Positions 36,978 to 45,767 of a DNA stretch of 64,000 bases are shown piece after piece; positions within the stretch are counted from its first letter, which is position 1, and each line of letters opens with the position of its first letter. The notes under the pieces are model-generated. The model saw only the letters and a list, made by a program, of their open reading frames with translations. It did not search any database and was not told the origin of the DNA. Origin of the DNA: CAIVVT01 sp963757265. GTDB lineage: Bacteria; Acidobacteriota; Terriglobia; Bryobacterales; Bryobacteraceae. The translations under genes were made by a program, and so were the position numbers. The stretch is from NCBI GenBank assembly GCA_963757265.1, contig CAVWRA010000003.1:1-64000 (forward strand), read 5' to 3'.

Positions 36978-37433
36978 ATGGACGTTGATTCCAGGCGCAA
37001 GCTGTTGATCTACGGCAACCTGGCGTTGGCCTGCGTCGTGGCATGGACGGTGGTCCCCCTGATCCAACGCTACCGGCGCGCGCATGCCGCGCCCGTCGAG
37101 AAGCCCCTGCGGCGCACTCAGGAAATGGACTGGGTGGACCCGGCCAAAGGCGCTCAGATCATCCAGTTCTACGCCTACCCCAACGTCATCATGAAAGGCA
37201 GCCCGACGTCGCTGTGCTACGGCGTGGCGCAGGTGAAAGAAGTACATCTGGACCCGCCCTCCGGCGAGGTCTGGCCCACCTTCAACCGCTGTCTCGAAGT
37301 CCGGCCGCAGAAAACGACGACCTATACGCTGACCGCAATCGATGCCGCCGGGAAGCAGTTGCAGCGCACCAGCGTGGTCTACGTCCTCACCACCCAGTCC
37401 ACCGGGCGGCCCAAGCGGGCGCCGGCCCACTGA
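36978..37433 (+). CDS. Membrane-anchored protein with small Ig-like domain
   Basis: A 151-residue protein. One N-terminal membrane helix (LLIYGNLALACVVAWTVV) anchors a periplasmic part. The segment IMKGSPTSLCYGVAQVKEVH, then YTLTAIDAAGKQLQRTSVVY, resembles the small Ig-like fold in which 'TTTYTLTA.. AAG' closes the domain; two Cys residues could form a disulphide. No catalytic motif. ATG 36978 is the first Met after the upstream stop. It precedes the TPR protein on the same strand. Confidence 0.6.
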   Translation: MDVDSRRKLLIYGNLALACVVAWTVVPLIQRYRRAHAAPVEKPLRRTQEMDWVDPAKGAQIIQFYAYPNVIMKGSPTSLCYGVAQVKEVHLDPPSGEVWPTFNRCLEVRPQKTTTYTLTAIDAAGKQLQRTSVVYVLTTQSTGRPKRAPAH

Positions 37434-37514
37434 GCGCCGGAGAGAGTCCCGGATCGTGCGACAGTCGCGGAGGGTGCTGCACGATTCTCCGGCGTTGATT
37501 ACAATTCCAGACAG

Positions 37515-38669
37515 GTGAAGCTCAGCACGCTCGCTCTGCTCGTGATATTCCTCGCCGCCTCGCCCGCCCGCAGCGAGGACCCGCCCGAGGTGCTGGTCCA
37601 GAAGGCGCAGGAGGCGCATCGCGCGGGCGACATGGCCACGGCCATCCGGCTGTACCGCGAGTTCCTGAAAGACCACCCCGAGGTGGCCGAAATCCGCTCC
37701 AATCTGGGGGCCGCGCTGGCGCGCGACGGCCAGTTCGAGGCCGCCATCCAGGAATACCGCGAGGCGCTCAAGAAGCTGCCCAGCCCCGGCATCCGGCTCA
37801 ACCTGGCGCTGGCTTATTACAAGCTGGGTCGGCTGCCTCAGGCGGCGGCGGAGCTCGAATCCGTTCATAAGATGCAGCCCGATGCGCTGCAGCCGATCTA
37901 CCTGTTGGGCGACTGCTGGCTGCAGATGGGCCAGTCCCAGCAAGTGATCGACCTGCTGACGCCGCTGCAGCACAAGAACCCGGATGATAAGGTGGTCGCC
38001 TACATGCTCGGCACGGCGCTGCTGAACCTGCACCACGCCGACCTGGCGCAAGTGGTGCTGGACCGGATCTTCAGGGCGGGCGAATCGGCCGAGACGGCGC
38101 TGCTGCTGGGTACCAGCGAATACGATGACCACGACAACAAGGCTGCGCTGGCGCACTTCAAAAGGGCCGTCGAAATCAACCCCACGTTGCCCGGTGCGCA
38201 CTCCTACTATGCCCGCGTTCTCAGGGATTTGGGCGACTCTGACGCGGCCGCCGTGCAGTATCGCGAGGAGCTGAAGCTCAACCCTTACGATTATGTCTCC
38301 AACCTCGACCTTTCCCTGCTGTTGAAAGAAGAGGGCAAAACGGACGATGCGCTGGAGCACGTGGATCGCGCCCTGCGGGTGCGGCCGGGGGACCCCGGGG
38401 CGCTGTACCAGCGCGCCGCCATTCACGTACTGCAGTCCAAGAACGAGCAGGCGCGCCAGGAACTTGAGGCGCTGATCAAGGAGTACCCGAACTTCACCGA
38501 GGCCCACGTCTCGCTGGCCACCACTTACTACCGCCTGAAGCGCAAGGAGGATGGCGACCGCGAACGCGGGATCGTGCGCCAGCTTCAAGAAGAGGAGCAG
38601 AAGCGGCAGGAGGCCAGCCAGAAGCAGGCGCCGGCGGCGCCGGGCGCCGCACAGCCTCCGAAACAGTAA
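37515..38669 (+). CDS. Exported TPR-repeat protein
   Basis: A 384-residue protein with a signal peptide (LSTLALLVIFLAASPARSED) and about eight consecutive TPR-like repeats. Clear units include AHRAGDMATAIRLYREFLKD, ALARDGQFEAAIQEYREALK, ALAYYKLGRLPQAAAELESV, YARVLRDLGDSDAAAVQYRE and KEEGKTDDALEHVDRALRVR. The C-terminal about 30 residues are Gln/Lys/Ala-rich and probably disordered. It would act as a periplasmic scaffold; no partner is visible. GTG 37515 is used because the signal peptide starts there. Confidence 0.8.
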   Translation: MKLSTLALLVIFLAASPARSEDPPEVLVQKAQEAHRAGDMATAIRLYREFLKDHPEVAEIRSNLGAALARDGQFEAAIQEYREALKKLPSPGIRLNLALAYYKLGRLPQAAAELESVHKMQPDALQPIYLLGDCWLQMGQSQQVIDLLTPLQHKNPDDKVVAYMLGTALLNLHHADLAQVVLDRIFRAGESAETALLLGTSEYDDHDNKAALAHFKRAVEINPTLPGAHSYYARVLRDLGDSDAAAVQYREELKLNPYDYVSNLDLSLLLKEEGKTDDALEHVDRALRVRPGDPGALYQRAAIHVLQSKNEQARQELEALIKEYPNFTEAHVSLATTYYRLKRKEDGDRERGIVRQLQEEEQKRQEASQKQAPAAPGAAQPPKQ

Positions 38670-38743
38670 GCCCGACTGTCCAACCGCCGCCTGCAACCAT
38701 CCACATCGGGAGGGGGAGGCTCCGACCTGTCCTATTTCCGGCG

Positions 38744-39469
38744 CTACCCCTCGCCACGCCGCAAGGAAGAAACCTGATTCACCATCGGCTCCATGGCTGC
38801 GCTAGCCAGCAGGATGCACCCGCGGCGGCTGCCGGACTCGAGCGCTGCACTGCGATTGGGGAAGTAGACGGAAAGACCGGGTTGGCGGTCGAACGGAAAA
38901 TCGCACAGGCTGAGGCGCTTGCCCGCCCCGTAATGATCGAAGCCATAGTCGGGCTCGCCCGGCACTTCGAAGTCGTCGATCATGATGACGAAGTTCGCGA
39001 AGCGTTCGAAGATGATGCGAGCCTCCTCGGCCAGCGGCAAATCCTCGTTCCAATGGGCGTCCAGATAGAAGAAAGTGCGCTGTTGGCCGGCCAGCGGCAG
39101 GTTCCTGAGGAATGTGCGCGAGTCGCCGTGAGACAGTTTCACAGCGGGCAACTTGCGCAGGCGGCGAGCGGCGAATCCGTAGAAGACGGGGTCGGCTTCC
39201 ACCGTGTAGACGGGGACCCCGGGCGCGTTCGTCGCCATGAAGAGAGTCGTCGAACCGCGGAACGTCCCGGTTTCCACGATGGCTTCGAAGCGGCAAGCGC
39301 CGACCAGGTCGCAGAATATAGTCTGGCGAAAGCGCTGGCCGTTGAATGGCCCACCCCAGAGGTCCGCGTGGCAGGGAAACAGGAGGTATTCCAATGCGCC
39401 CCGGATACGCGTCCGGCGCAGCCGAACTCCAATGCGGTGGAAGAACCCGGCAGCGAGGTTCGTGGGCAT
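38744..39469 (-). CDS. Class I SAM-dependent methyltransferase-like protein
   Basis: A 241-residue Rossmann-like protein. Motif I is replaced by a 'FEAIVETGTFRGSTTLFMAT' loop, followed by VPVYTVEADPVFYGFAARRL (acidic residue of motif II) and the THFFYLDAHW-type segment (TFFYLDAHWNEDLPLAEEAR) and FVIMIDDFEVPGEPDYGFDH. These resemble TylF/CmcI-like methyltransferases where Asp residues bind a metal. Substrate unknown. It is convergent with the TPR gene and divergent from the acyl-CoA dehydrogenase operon. Confidence 0.65.
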   Translation of the reverse strand: MPTNLAAGFFHRIGVRLRRTRIRGALEYLLFPCHADLWGGPFNGQRFRQTIFCDLVGACRFEAIVETGTFRGSTTLFMATNAPGVPVYTVEADPVFYGFAARRLRKLPAVKLSHGDSRTFLRNLPLAGQQRTFFYLDAHWNEDLPLAEEARIIFERFANFVIMIDDFEVPGEPDYGFDHYGAGKRLSLCDFPFDRQPGLSVYFPNRSAALESGSRRGCILLASAAMEPMVNQVSSLRRGEG

Positions 39470-39766
39470 CGAAGACCCTCGATGATATCATTCAAGGCTT
39501 TGGTGCGGTCACGGGAACCGCGAAGTGGCGGAAAAGGCTAGCCTGACCCTTCCCACCTGCGATTCCGCACCGACGGGGGCCGGGACGGGCGAAGAGGGGG
39601 CAATTGCCCCTGAAGGGCGGCAGGCCGAGAAGAGGAGGTGGGTCGAATCTCCCATAGCAATCAACATGGAAATGTGCGCTTCCATTGAAACAGCGTGACT
39701 TGACCCACTGTCGGAGGCTGGAAGGCAAATTGCTCTCAATCATGGGAGAATTCAATTAGGACTTCT

Positions 39767-41986
39767 ATGGCGACCACCCCTCAGGCCAAGACGCATGAAC
39801 CTCTCAAGACTCTGCCGGGCGACGATATCCGGCAGATTCTATGGCGCTTTTCCGAACGCTATGACCTGGCCATGCTGGTCCAGTCGGTGCGCGCCGTTGC
39901 GCGTGGGCCGGTGGCGCGGCTGGTGGCGGCAGGCGGGCGTCTGACACACGATTGGACTCCGGAAAAGAACGCGCTGCTGGCGGAGTTCGACAACGCCGGC
40001 ATCACCTCGGCGTACATGGATCCGAAGGTCGGCGGGTACATCGAAGGTCCAAAGAACCTGGCGCTGGCTCTGATCGCCTACGAACTCGCGTGGGTCAACG
40101 CAGGTGCGGCGACGGGGTCGCTCGCCGGGTGCCTGGCGCTGGCGCCCATTCACGAACGTGGGACGCCTGAGCAACGGGCGTATTACATGGGTATGGCCGC
40201 GCCGGGGCCGGGCAAGACGCCGTGGCGCGGGGCGTTCGCGCTGACCGAGCCGATTCCGTTCGTCGGCGTCGAGACCGGCATGCTGTCTGGCAAAGTCCGG
40301 ATCGTGGACTGGCCGGAGGGCGGCGAGCCGACGCTGGAGGTGAGCAAGCGCGGGCGATTCATCACCAACATGGGCTTTGCCAACTTCGTGACGGCGGCCG
40401 TGGATTCGGACGACCCGCGGATCCAGGGCTCGTGCATGGTGATTCTGGAAGAGGGCGACCCGGGCATTTTCGACCGCGGGACGCCCACCAAGAAGCTGGT
40501 TCACCAGCTTTCCTCGACTGCGGACCCGGTGCTGCAGTTGCGCGTGCCCGCTTCGCGCATCGTCGGTGGTTACAAAGTGGTGGACGGCAAAATCGTCCCG
40601 ACCTACAACCACGGCGAAGTGATTGAGGCGGTGTTCCGGCGGACGCGCGTGGCGGTCGGCATCATGACCTCGGCCAAGCTGCTGTCGGCTATCGAACCGC
40701 TGATCCGCTACCAGCGCGACCGCTTCCGCGGCTCCGGTGTCGTGCCGCCGGGCTCACCGCGGTACGAACTGGGATTGCAGATGAAAGAGGACGTGACGCA
40801 CCGGCTGCTCGACATCTGGGCGGTGGGAGAGGCGTCGGCGTCGCTGGGCTTTGCCGCCGCACGTTTGTATGACGAACTGGATCCGGTAGAGAAGCAGAAG
40901 GACCAGGTGCTGGCCGAGGCGGGCGTCAAGGGCGGGATGGGGGCGTTCAAGTATCTGAAAAAGCGCACGCCGGAGGCGCTGGAGTTTATCGATCTGGAGT
41001 CGCGGCCGGAGGCGATGCGCAACAAGTCGCGTTACCAGGCTCTCAAGGCGGACCCGGTGGTGCAATACCTCGTGCTGGACGCGCAGGCCAACGTCTTCTG
41101 CCCGGCGGGGAAGCTGTGGAATACGGGCCACGGGTCGCGCATGATGCGCGAGGCGGTGAGCCTCATGGGCGGCTACGGGATCACCGAGGATTGCCCCGGA
41201 TTCCTGGGTTACAAGTGGATGGACACGCAGCTCGAGGCGACCTACGAGGGCCCCGAGGCGGTGCAGCGGCGGCATCTGACGGCCACGATGACCAACGAGG
41301 TGTTCCTGGCGCAGTTCCGGACGTGGATCACGGATCTGCGGCGGATGGCGTCGCACCAGCCGGCGACGGGGGCGTGCACGCTGGCCTCCGCGATGCACCT
41401 GTGGATCTGGACGCTGGAGCACCTGCTGCATAGCGCCGACGCGGACGGGCAGAAGCTGTACCAGCCCAACCGTCAGGGCGTGACCTTCCCCATGGCGGAC
41501 GCGCTGTGCTGGCTGCTGGCGTCGCGGCAGCAGATGCTGGATGTGCAATACCTGAGGGAGCAGGGGCCGCTGAACCCGGCGCTGGGCGAGGGACTGGAAG
41601 GGACGTTGCAGTTCCTCACCGAGCTGTGCCACTTGCAGGCGGCGCAGGCGGCGGGCGAGGTGTCGAGGGTGTGTTCGACGCTGGTGTACGGCTACTTGCG
41701 GCATCCGGGCTGGGAGAACTGCAACGCCTGCGCGACCGAGGACGAGCTGTTCGCGATCGAGGGGCTGGTGCCGGGCGCTTCGGGCTTCACGTCGGATTAT
41801 GTCCGCTCGGACGGCACGCATGACGCCAAGGCCGGACCGTGCGTCCAGCCGGTGGGGCTGGGCGATTTCATCCGTTTACGGACTAAACTCGACGGCTGCA
41901 TGGCCGGGGCGATGCTGGCGCGGGATGATGCCGCGGAGTCGCTGCAGAAGGTTATGATTCCGGCAGCGCTCGACTATCCGCAATGA
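39767..41986 (+). CDS. Long acyl-CoA dehydrogenase with extra C-terminal domain
   Basis: A 739-residue flavoenzyme; ordinary acyl-CoA dehydrogenases have about 380-600. The N-terminal and middle domains contain AFALTEPIPFVGVETGML (flavin loop) and RVAVGIMTSAKLLSAIEPL. The C-terminal helical domain has EAVSLMGGYGITEDCPGFLG and ATYEGPEAVQRRHL, which holds the likely catalytic Glu. Residues about 510-739 form an added helical region (MHLWIWTLEHLLHSADADGQ, then NCNACATEDELFAIEGLVPG). Substrate unknown. It starts an operon: the ETF:quinone oxidoreductase gene follows 36 bases later. This arrangement means electrons from acyl-CoA oxidation go to a dedicated ETF. Confidence 0.85.
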   Translation: MATTPQAKTHEPLKTLPGDDIRQILWRFSERYDLAMLVQSVRAVARGPVARLVAAGGRLTHDWTPEKNALLAEFDNAGITSAYMDPKVGGYIEGPKNLALALIAYELAWVNAGAATGSLAGCLALAPIHERGTPEQRAYYMGMAAPGPGKTPWRGAFALTEPIPFVGVETGMLSGKVRIVDWPEGGEPTLEVSKRGRFITNMGFANFVTAAVDSDDPRIQGSCMVILEEGDPGIFDRGTPTKKLVHQLSSTADPVLQLRVPASRIVGGYKVVDGKIVPTYNHGEVIEAVFRRTRVAVGIMTSAKLLSAIEPLIRYQRDRFRGSGVVPPGSPRYELGLQMKEDVTHRLLDIWAVGEASASLGFAAARLYDELDPVEKQKDQVLAEAGVKGGMGAFKYLKKRTPEALEFIDLESRPEAMRNKSRYQALKADPVVQYLVLDAQANVFCPAGKLWNTGHGSRMMREAVSLMGGYGITEDCPGFLGYKWMDTQLEATYEGPEAVQRRHLTATMTNEVFLAQFRTWITDLRRMASHQPATGACTLASAMHLWIWTLEHLLHSADADGQKLYQPNRQGVTFPMADALCWLLASRQQMLDVQYLREQGPLNPALGEGLEGTLQFLTELCHLQAAQAAGEVSRVCSTLVYGYLRHPGWENCNACATEDELFAIEGLVPGASGFTSDYVRSDGTHDAKAGPCVQPVGLGDFIRLRTKLDGCMAGAMLARDDAAESLQKVMIPAALDYPQ

Positions 41987-42022
41987 GGCCCGGGCCGCGC
42001 ACATTCGCTCGAGGCGTCTCGA

Positions 42023-43831
42023 ATGAGCACATTGCCACCACCTGAAAACATCGAGGACCAGCCGCCGGCAGCGGGACTGGATGCGGACGTGGTGTGCGTT
42101 GGTTTCGGACCGGCGACGGCGGGTTTTCTGACCGTGCTCACGCGGCTGCTGGCGGACCCGGAAGCGGCGCCGCTACAGAGCCGGGCGATGGCCGGCATGC
42201 CGCCGCAGGTGCTGTGCTACGAACGGGCGGACGACATCGCGTTTGGAGTCTCCGGTGTGGTGACGCGGGCGCGGGCGATCCGCGAGACGCTGCCCGGGCT
42301 GGACGTGGCCGAAATCCCGCTGGCGGCGCGCGTCAACAACGAGAAGCTGCTGTACCTGCTGGACCCGCATGGAGCTTCGCGGCGGCCGGGCTGGATGCGG
42401 CTGGCGGACACAGTGTTGAAGCGGCTGGCGGGCTCTGCGCAGGCCTTCGAATTGCCGTATATCCCGCCGTTTCTGCACAAGCGGGCCGGCTACATTTTTT
42501 CGCTCGGTCAATTCATGCAATGGGCCGGCCAGCAGGTGATGTTCTCGGGCCAGGCACAGGTGTGGCCGGCAACGCCGGTGGCGGAGCCGCTGGTTGAACA
42601 TGGCCAGGTGCGCGGCGTCGTGCTGGCGGCCGACGGCAGCGAGGTACGCGCCGAACTGACAGTGGCCGGCGACGGGCCGATCGGGCCGGTGGGCCGGCGC
42701 CTGGACGAGATCTTCGGCATGCCCGCGGGACACGCCCGAGACGAGTGGGCAGTGGGCATGAAGATGGTGGTCGACCTTCCCGCGGGCTGCACTCTCGAGG
42801 AAGGCACGGTACTGCACACCATCGGCTACCCCGAGCCGGAGATCTTCGGCTTCCTGTACGTCCACCCGGGGCGCGCCGCCTCCGTGGGAATCTTCGTGCC
42901 GTCGTGGCTCGATTCGCCAGTGCGGACGGGCTATCGCTATCTGCAGCATTTCATCACGCACCCGGCGCTGTGGCAGCATTTGCGGGGCGGACGGCTGCGC
43001 AGTTGGGGCGCCAAGAGTCTGCTCGAGAGCGGTCGGCGGGGCGAGCCGCATCTGGTCGGGCAGGGCTACGCGCGAATTGGGGAAGGCTCGGGCTCGACGA
43101 ATGTCCTGACCGGGTCGGGCGTTGACGAGGCGTGGCTGACGGGCAAACTGCTCGCCGAGGCAGTGCACGAGCTGTGGCGCGAGGGACTGCCGTTGACCAA
43201 GGAGCATCTGGAGGCGCGCTACGTGCGGCGGCGGCGGTCGTCGTGGCTGGAAAAGGAATCGATCATTGCGGAACGCGCAAGGAATGGGTTCCAGCGCGGC
43301 ATTCTGCGGGGGTTCGTGGGCATGGCACTGGCGGGGTTCACGTCGGGCGCCCTGGGCTTCCGTCATGGGAAGGAGAAGCCGCCGCGCTCGGTGGAGGATT
43401 TCTATCGCGGGCGGCTCACGCCTGAGCAGATTCTCGAGATTCGGGCGAATTGCCTGAAGAACGCGCGGCCGCTGCACGATGCCCTGATGGAAGCCGCCGG
43501 CTGGCCGGCCCTCGAGTACGACGGGCAGCTTCTGATTTCGCACCAGGACGCGCTGCTGATGGGCGGCAAGGTGCAGGCGCCGGCCGATTTTCCGGATCAC
43601 GTGGTGTTCCGCAACCCGGAGCTGTGCTGGGCCTGCGCCGACCGGCTGTGCATCGAGATCTGCTCGGGCGAGGCGATCCATGCGGGCCAGGACGGCGCGC
43701 CGGTGTTCGACCGCGAAAAATGCGTCCACTGCGGCGCGTGCATCTGGAACTGCACGCAGGAGGTCGCGCCGGGCGTGACCAACGTCGCCTTCTGCGCCGC
43801 GCCGGGGGGCCTGCACTCGGCGGAGAATTGA
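42023..43831 (+). CDS. Electron-transfer flavoprotein:quinone oxidoreductase-like protein with ferredoxin tail
   Basis: A 602-residue FixC/FixX-type fusion. The N-terminal FAD-binding part (LDADVVCVGFGPATAGFLTV) replaces the usual GxGxxG loop with GFGPAT. Middle segments include YIFSLGQFMQWAGQQV and TVAGDGPIGPVGRRL. A later hydrophobic segment is GILRGFVGMALAGFTSGALG. The final 70 residues bind one 4Fe-4S cluster: CWACADRLCIEICSGEAI and CVHCGACIWNCTQ. In ETF-QO the enzyme moves electrons from reduced ETF to quinone at the membrane. It sits between the acyl-CoA dehydrogenase and etfBA, in the same transcription unit. Confidence 0.85.
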   Translation: MSTLPPPENIEDQPPAAGLDADVVCVGFGPATAGFLTVLTRLLADPEAAPLQSRAMAGMPPQVLCYERADDIAFGVSGVVTRARAIRETLPGLDVAEIPLAARVNNEKLLYLLDPHGASRRPGWMRLADTVLKRLAGSAQAFELPYIPPFLHKRAGYIFSLGQFMQWAGQQVMFSGQAQVWPATPVAEPLVEHGQVRGVVLAADGSEVRAELTVAGDGPIGPVGRRLDEIFGMPAGHARDEWAVGMKMVVDLPAGCTLEEGTVLHTIGYPEPEIFGFLYVHPGRAASVGIFVPSWLDSPVRTGYRYLQHFITHPALWQHLRGGRLRSWGAKSLLESGRRGEPHLVGQGYARIGEGSGSTNVLTGSGVDEAWLTGKLLAEAVHELWREGLPLTKEHLEARYVRRRRSSWLEKESIIAERARNGFQRGILRGFVGMALAGFTSGALGFRHGKEKPPRSVEDFYRGRLTPEQILEIRANCLKNARPLHDALMEAAGWPALEYDGQLLISHQDALLMGGKVQAPADFPDHVVFRNPELCWACADRLCIEICSGEAIHAGQDGAPVFDREKCVHCGACIWNCTQEVAPGVTNVAFCAAPGGLHSAEN

Positions 43832-43888
43832 GGAGCTGGCCGGCCGCGGAGGAGAACGAAACCAGGGCCGCAAGTTCCGAGGAGTTTT

Positions 43889-44689
43889 ATGCCTTACCAG
43901 ATCATTGTTTGCGGGGGGCTGGCGCCTGACCCGCTGCAGACGCTGGAGCCCGTGATGGGCGCCGGCGGTCCTGCATTGAAGAACGAAATGATGCTGCCGG
44001 CGGTCTTCGACCCGTGGGCCGCGCACGCGTTGTACGAGGCCGCGCAGCTGGCGCAACAGCACGCCGGCTCGACGATTCGCGTGGTCTCCCTGGCGCCGAA
44101 GGCCAAGCTGCAACAGGTGCTGATGACCGTCGCTCAGAAGTTGCCGTTCGAGCTCATCCCGGTCGACGGACCGGGCGGCGGGTTCACGGATGCGGCGGAG
44201 GTTTCCGAAGTCCTCGCCGCCACCATCAGCGGGATTGCGGGCCTCGACAGAGCGGCGTTGCTGCTGTTCGGTGGATGGGAGTCGGCGACACGCGGCGCGG
44301 GCTGCGTGATTCCGATGGTCGCGGCGCAGCTGGGTATCGTGGATTGTTTCCTGGCCGTGGATGAGCTGAAGATCGAAGACGGCGCGCTGGTGGTGAAGGA
44401 GCGCGTCGAAGGCGGTCTGCACCAGGTGTCGCGCTGCGCGGGTCCGCCGGCGGCGCTGGCGTGGGCCACAGGGAGCCTGCCCGAGCCGCCGAACCATCCG
44501 CAGACCGGCATGGCGAACATGCGCGCGATGATGCCGGCGTTGCAGCGCGCGAAGGCCGCGGCGTTGAAAGGCGAGGGTTTTGCCGTCACGCAGGCCAGCC
44601 TGCCGGCGCAACAGCGGCAGACGCAGATCGTCAAGGACAAGCCCGCCGCCGAGATCGCGGCCGAGTTGCTGGAGTGGATCAAAGGCTGA
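43889..44689 (+). CDS. etfB: Electron-transfer flavoprotein beta subunit (FixA/EtfB-like)
   Basis: A 266-residue protein of EtfB length and fold. It opens with QIIVCGGLAPDPLQTLEPVM, has DPWAAHALYEAAQLAQQHAG (AMP-binding half) and the adenine-proximal ALLLFGGWESATRGAGCVIP, then PMVAAQLGIVDCFLAVDELK. The last motif differs from common EtfB (usually G..S.D..TGQ..P.LA). GAGGAG precedes ATG 43889 by 5 bases. The gene is immediately followed by etfA (13-base gap), so the subunits are made together. Confidence 0.85.
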   Translation: MPYQIIVCGGLAPDPLQTLEPVMGAGGPALKNEMMLPAVFDPWAAHALYEAAQLAQQHAGSTIRVVSLAPKAKLQQVLMTVAQKLPFELIPVDGPGGGFTDAAEVSEVLAATISGIAGLDRAALLLFGGWESATRGAGCVIPMVAAQLGIVDCFLAVDELKIEDGALVVKERVEGGLHQVSRCAGPPAALAWATGSLPEPPNHPQTGMANMRAMMPALQRAKAAALKGEGFAVTQASLPAQQRQTQIVKDKPAAEIAAELLEWIKG

Positions 44690-44702
44690 GGAGCTGAAGG
44701 TC

Positions 44703-45692
44703 ATGGACAAGATACTGGTCTTGCTGCACACCGAAGCCGATGGCACGCTGGGACGAGCGGCCAGGGAATGTCTCGGCGTGGCGGCGTCGCTGGGCGAGTA
44801 TGAGATCGCGATCAGCGGCGCAGGAGCCGCCGCCGCGGGCACAGCCGGAGCCGCGTATTGCGTGCCAGGCGACGAATTCACCGTGCCGCGCTCGGCGACG
44901 GACGCGGCCGCGGCCGAGGTTCTGATCCGGACCTCCGGGGCGACGCTGGTGCTGGCGCCGGGGACGGCGCGCTGGAGCCGGGCGCTGCCCATGGCGGCGG
45001 CGCGGCTGAACGGCGTTATCGACACGCACATCGTGGGTCTGGAGGCGTCGGGCGATTCCATCCAGGTGAAGCGTTGGTTCTACCGGCAGCGCATCGAAGG
45101 AGCGGTGGCGCGCACGCGGCGGCCGTGGATCGTACTGACCGAGCCGGGCGCTTTTCCCACCGCCGACGGGCACGGCGCGCGGGCTCCCATCAAGACCGAA
45201 GTCGTCCACGTGGAGGCCGCTCCACGAACCACGGTGCTGGGCACGGTCTCCGAAAGCGTGGGCGAACAGACCATCCGGCCCGACGCGGAGCTGCTGTTCG
45301 TCGCGGGCGCGGGCTGGACCAAGAAACAGAAAGACGGGCAGGTGCACATTGCCGACGCGGCCGACCGCATACAAGGCTTCGTGCATAAGGCCAAGTGCTC
45401 GCTGGGTTCGTCGAAATCGCTGGTCAACCAGGCCGGAGAAGGCGAGGCCGTGCTGCCGTTCCTCACGCATTTGCACCAGGTCGGGCAGACGGGCTCGACG
45501 CCGCGGCATAAGAAGGGCCTGGCGACGTGTTGCCACGGCGAGGAGCCGCACGTGGTGGGCTGGCGTTTTATCAACGAGCGCCGCGCCGTCAACCTCGACG
45601 CGGGCTGCGGCTGGGCGCGCGGGAAGGCCGATGTGCTGTACGTCGCCGACGCGTTCGAAGTGATGCGCGAATTGAATGCGCTGCTGGACTGA
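44703..45692 (+). CDS. etfA: Electron-transfer flavoprotein alpha subunit, divergent C-terminal FAD domain
   Basis: A 329-residue FixB/EtfA-like protein. The N-terminal Rossmann part (MDKILVLLHTEADGTLGRAA, TLVLAPGTARWSRALPMAAA) is normal. The C-terminal FAD domain begins as expected (LLFVAGAGWTKKQKDGQ..., HQVGQTGSTP). Where EtfA proteins have the SGA.QH..GM motif, this one has KGLATCCHGEEPHVVGWRF, then NLDAGCGWARGKADVLYVAD. Codon position bias and downstream homology (VADAFEVMRELNALL) argue that this is genuine and not a frameshift. It is therefore a distinct EtfA subgroup, and cofactor handling may differ. Confidence 0.8.
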   Translation: MDKILVLLHTEADGTLGRAARECLGVAASLGEYEIAISGAGAAAAGTAGAAYCVPGDEFTVPRSATDAAAAEVLIRTSGATLVLAPGTARWSRALPMAAARLNGVIDTHIVGLEASGDSIQVKRWFYRQRIEGAVARTRRPWIVLTEPGAFPTADGHGARAPIKTEVVHVEAAPRTTVLGTVSESVGEQTIRPDAELLFVAGAGWTKKQKDGQVHIADAADRIQGFVHKAKCSLGSSKSLVNQAGEGEAVLPFLTHLHQVGQTGSTPRHKKGLATCCHGEEPHVVGWRFINERRAVNLDAGCGWARGKADVLYVADAFEVMRELNALLD

Positions 45693-45767
45693 CGGCGGCG
45701 AGACGTGTGGCTCTGGCGCCGGGCGGCGCTGGTTCGATAGGATGCCCTTGCACGAGGGACCCAAGGC

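Noticed and set aside
36726..38696. A 656-codon minus-strand frame opposite the TPR gene and DUF362 end
   Set aside because: It spans several genes and their gaps, with low-complexity composition; a shadow of high-GC codon bias.
42173..45061. A 962-codon open frame on the minus strand, opposite the ETF-QO and ETF genes
   Set aside because: It is Arg/Pro/His-rich with no domain motifs, and is the antisense shadow of three well-recognised GC-rich genes.
45471..45690. Paired compensating frameshifts in etfA as the cause of its odd C-terminal motif
   Set aside because: The segment keeps GC-rich third positions and reads smoothly into the conserved end; other frames give no better match to the normal EtfA motif.
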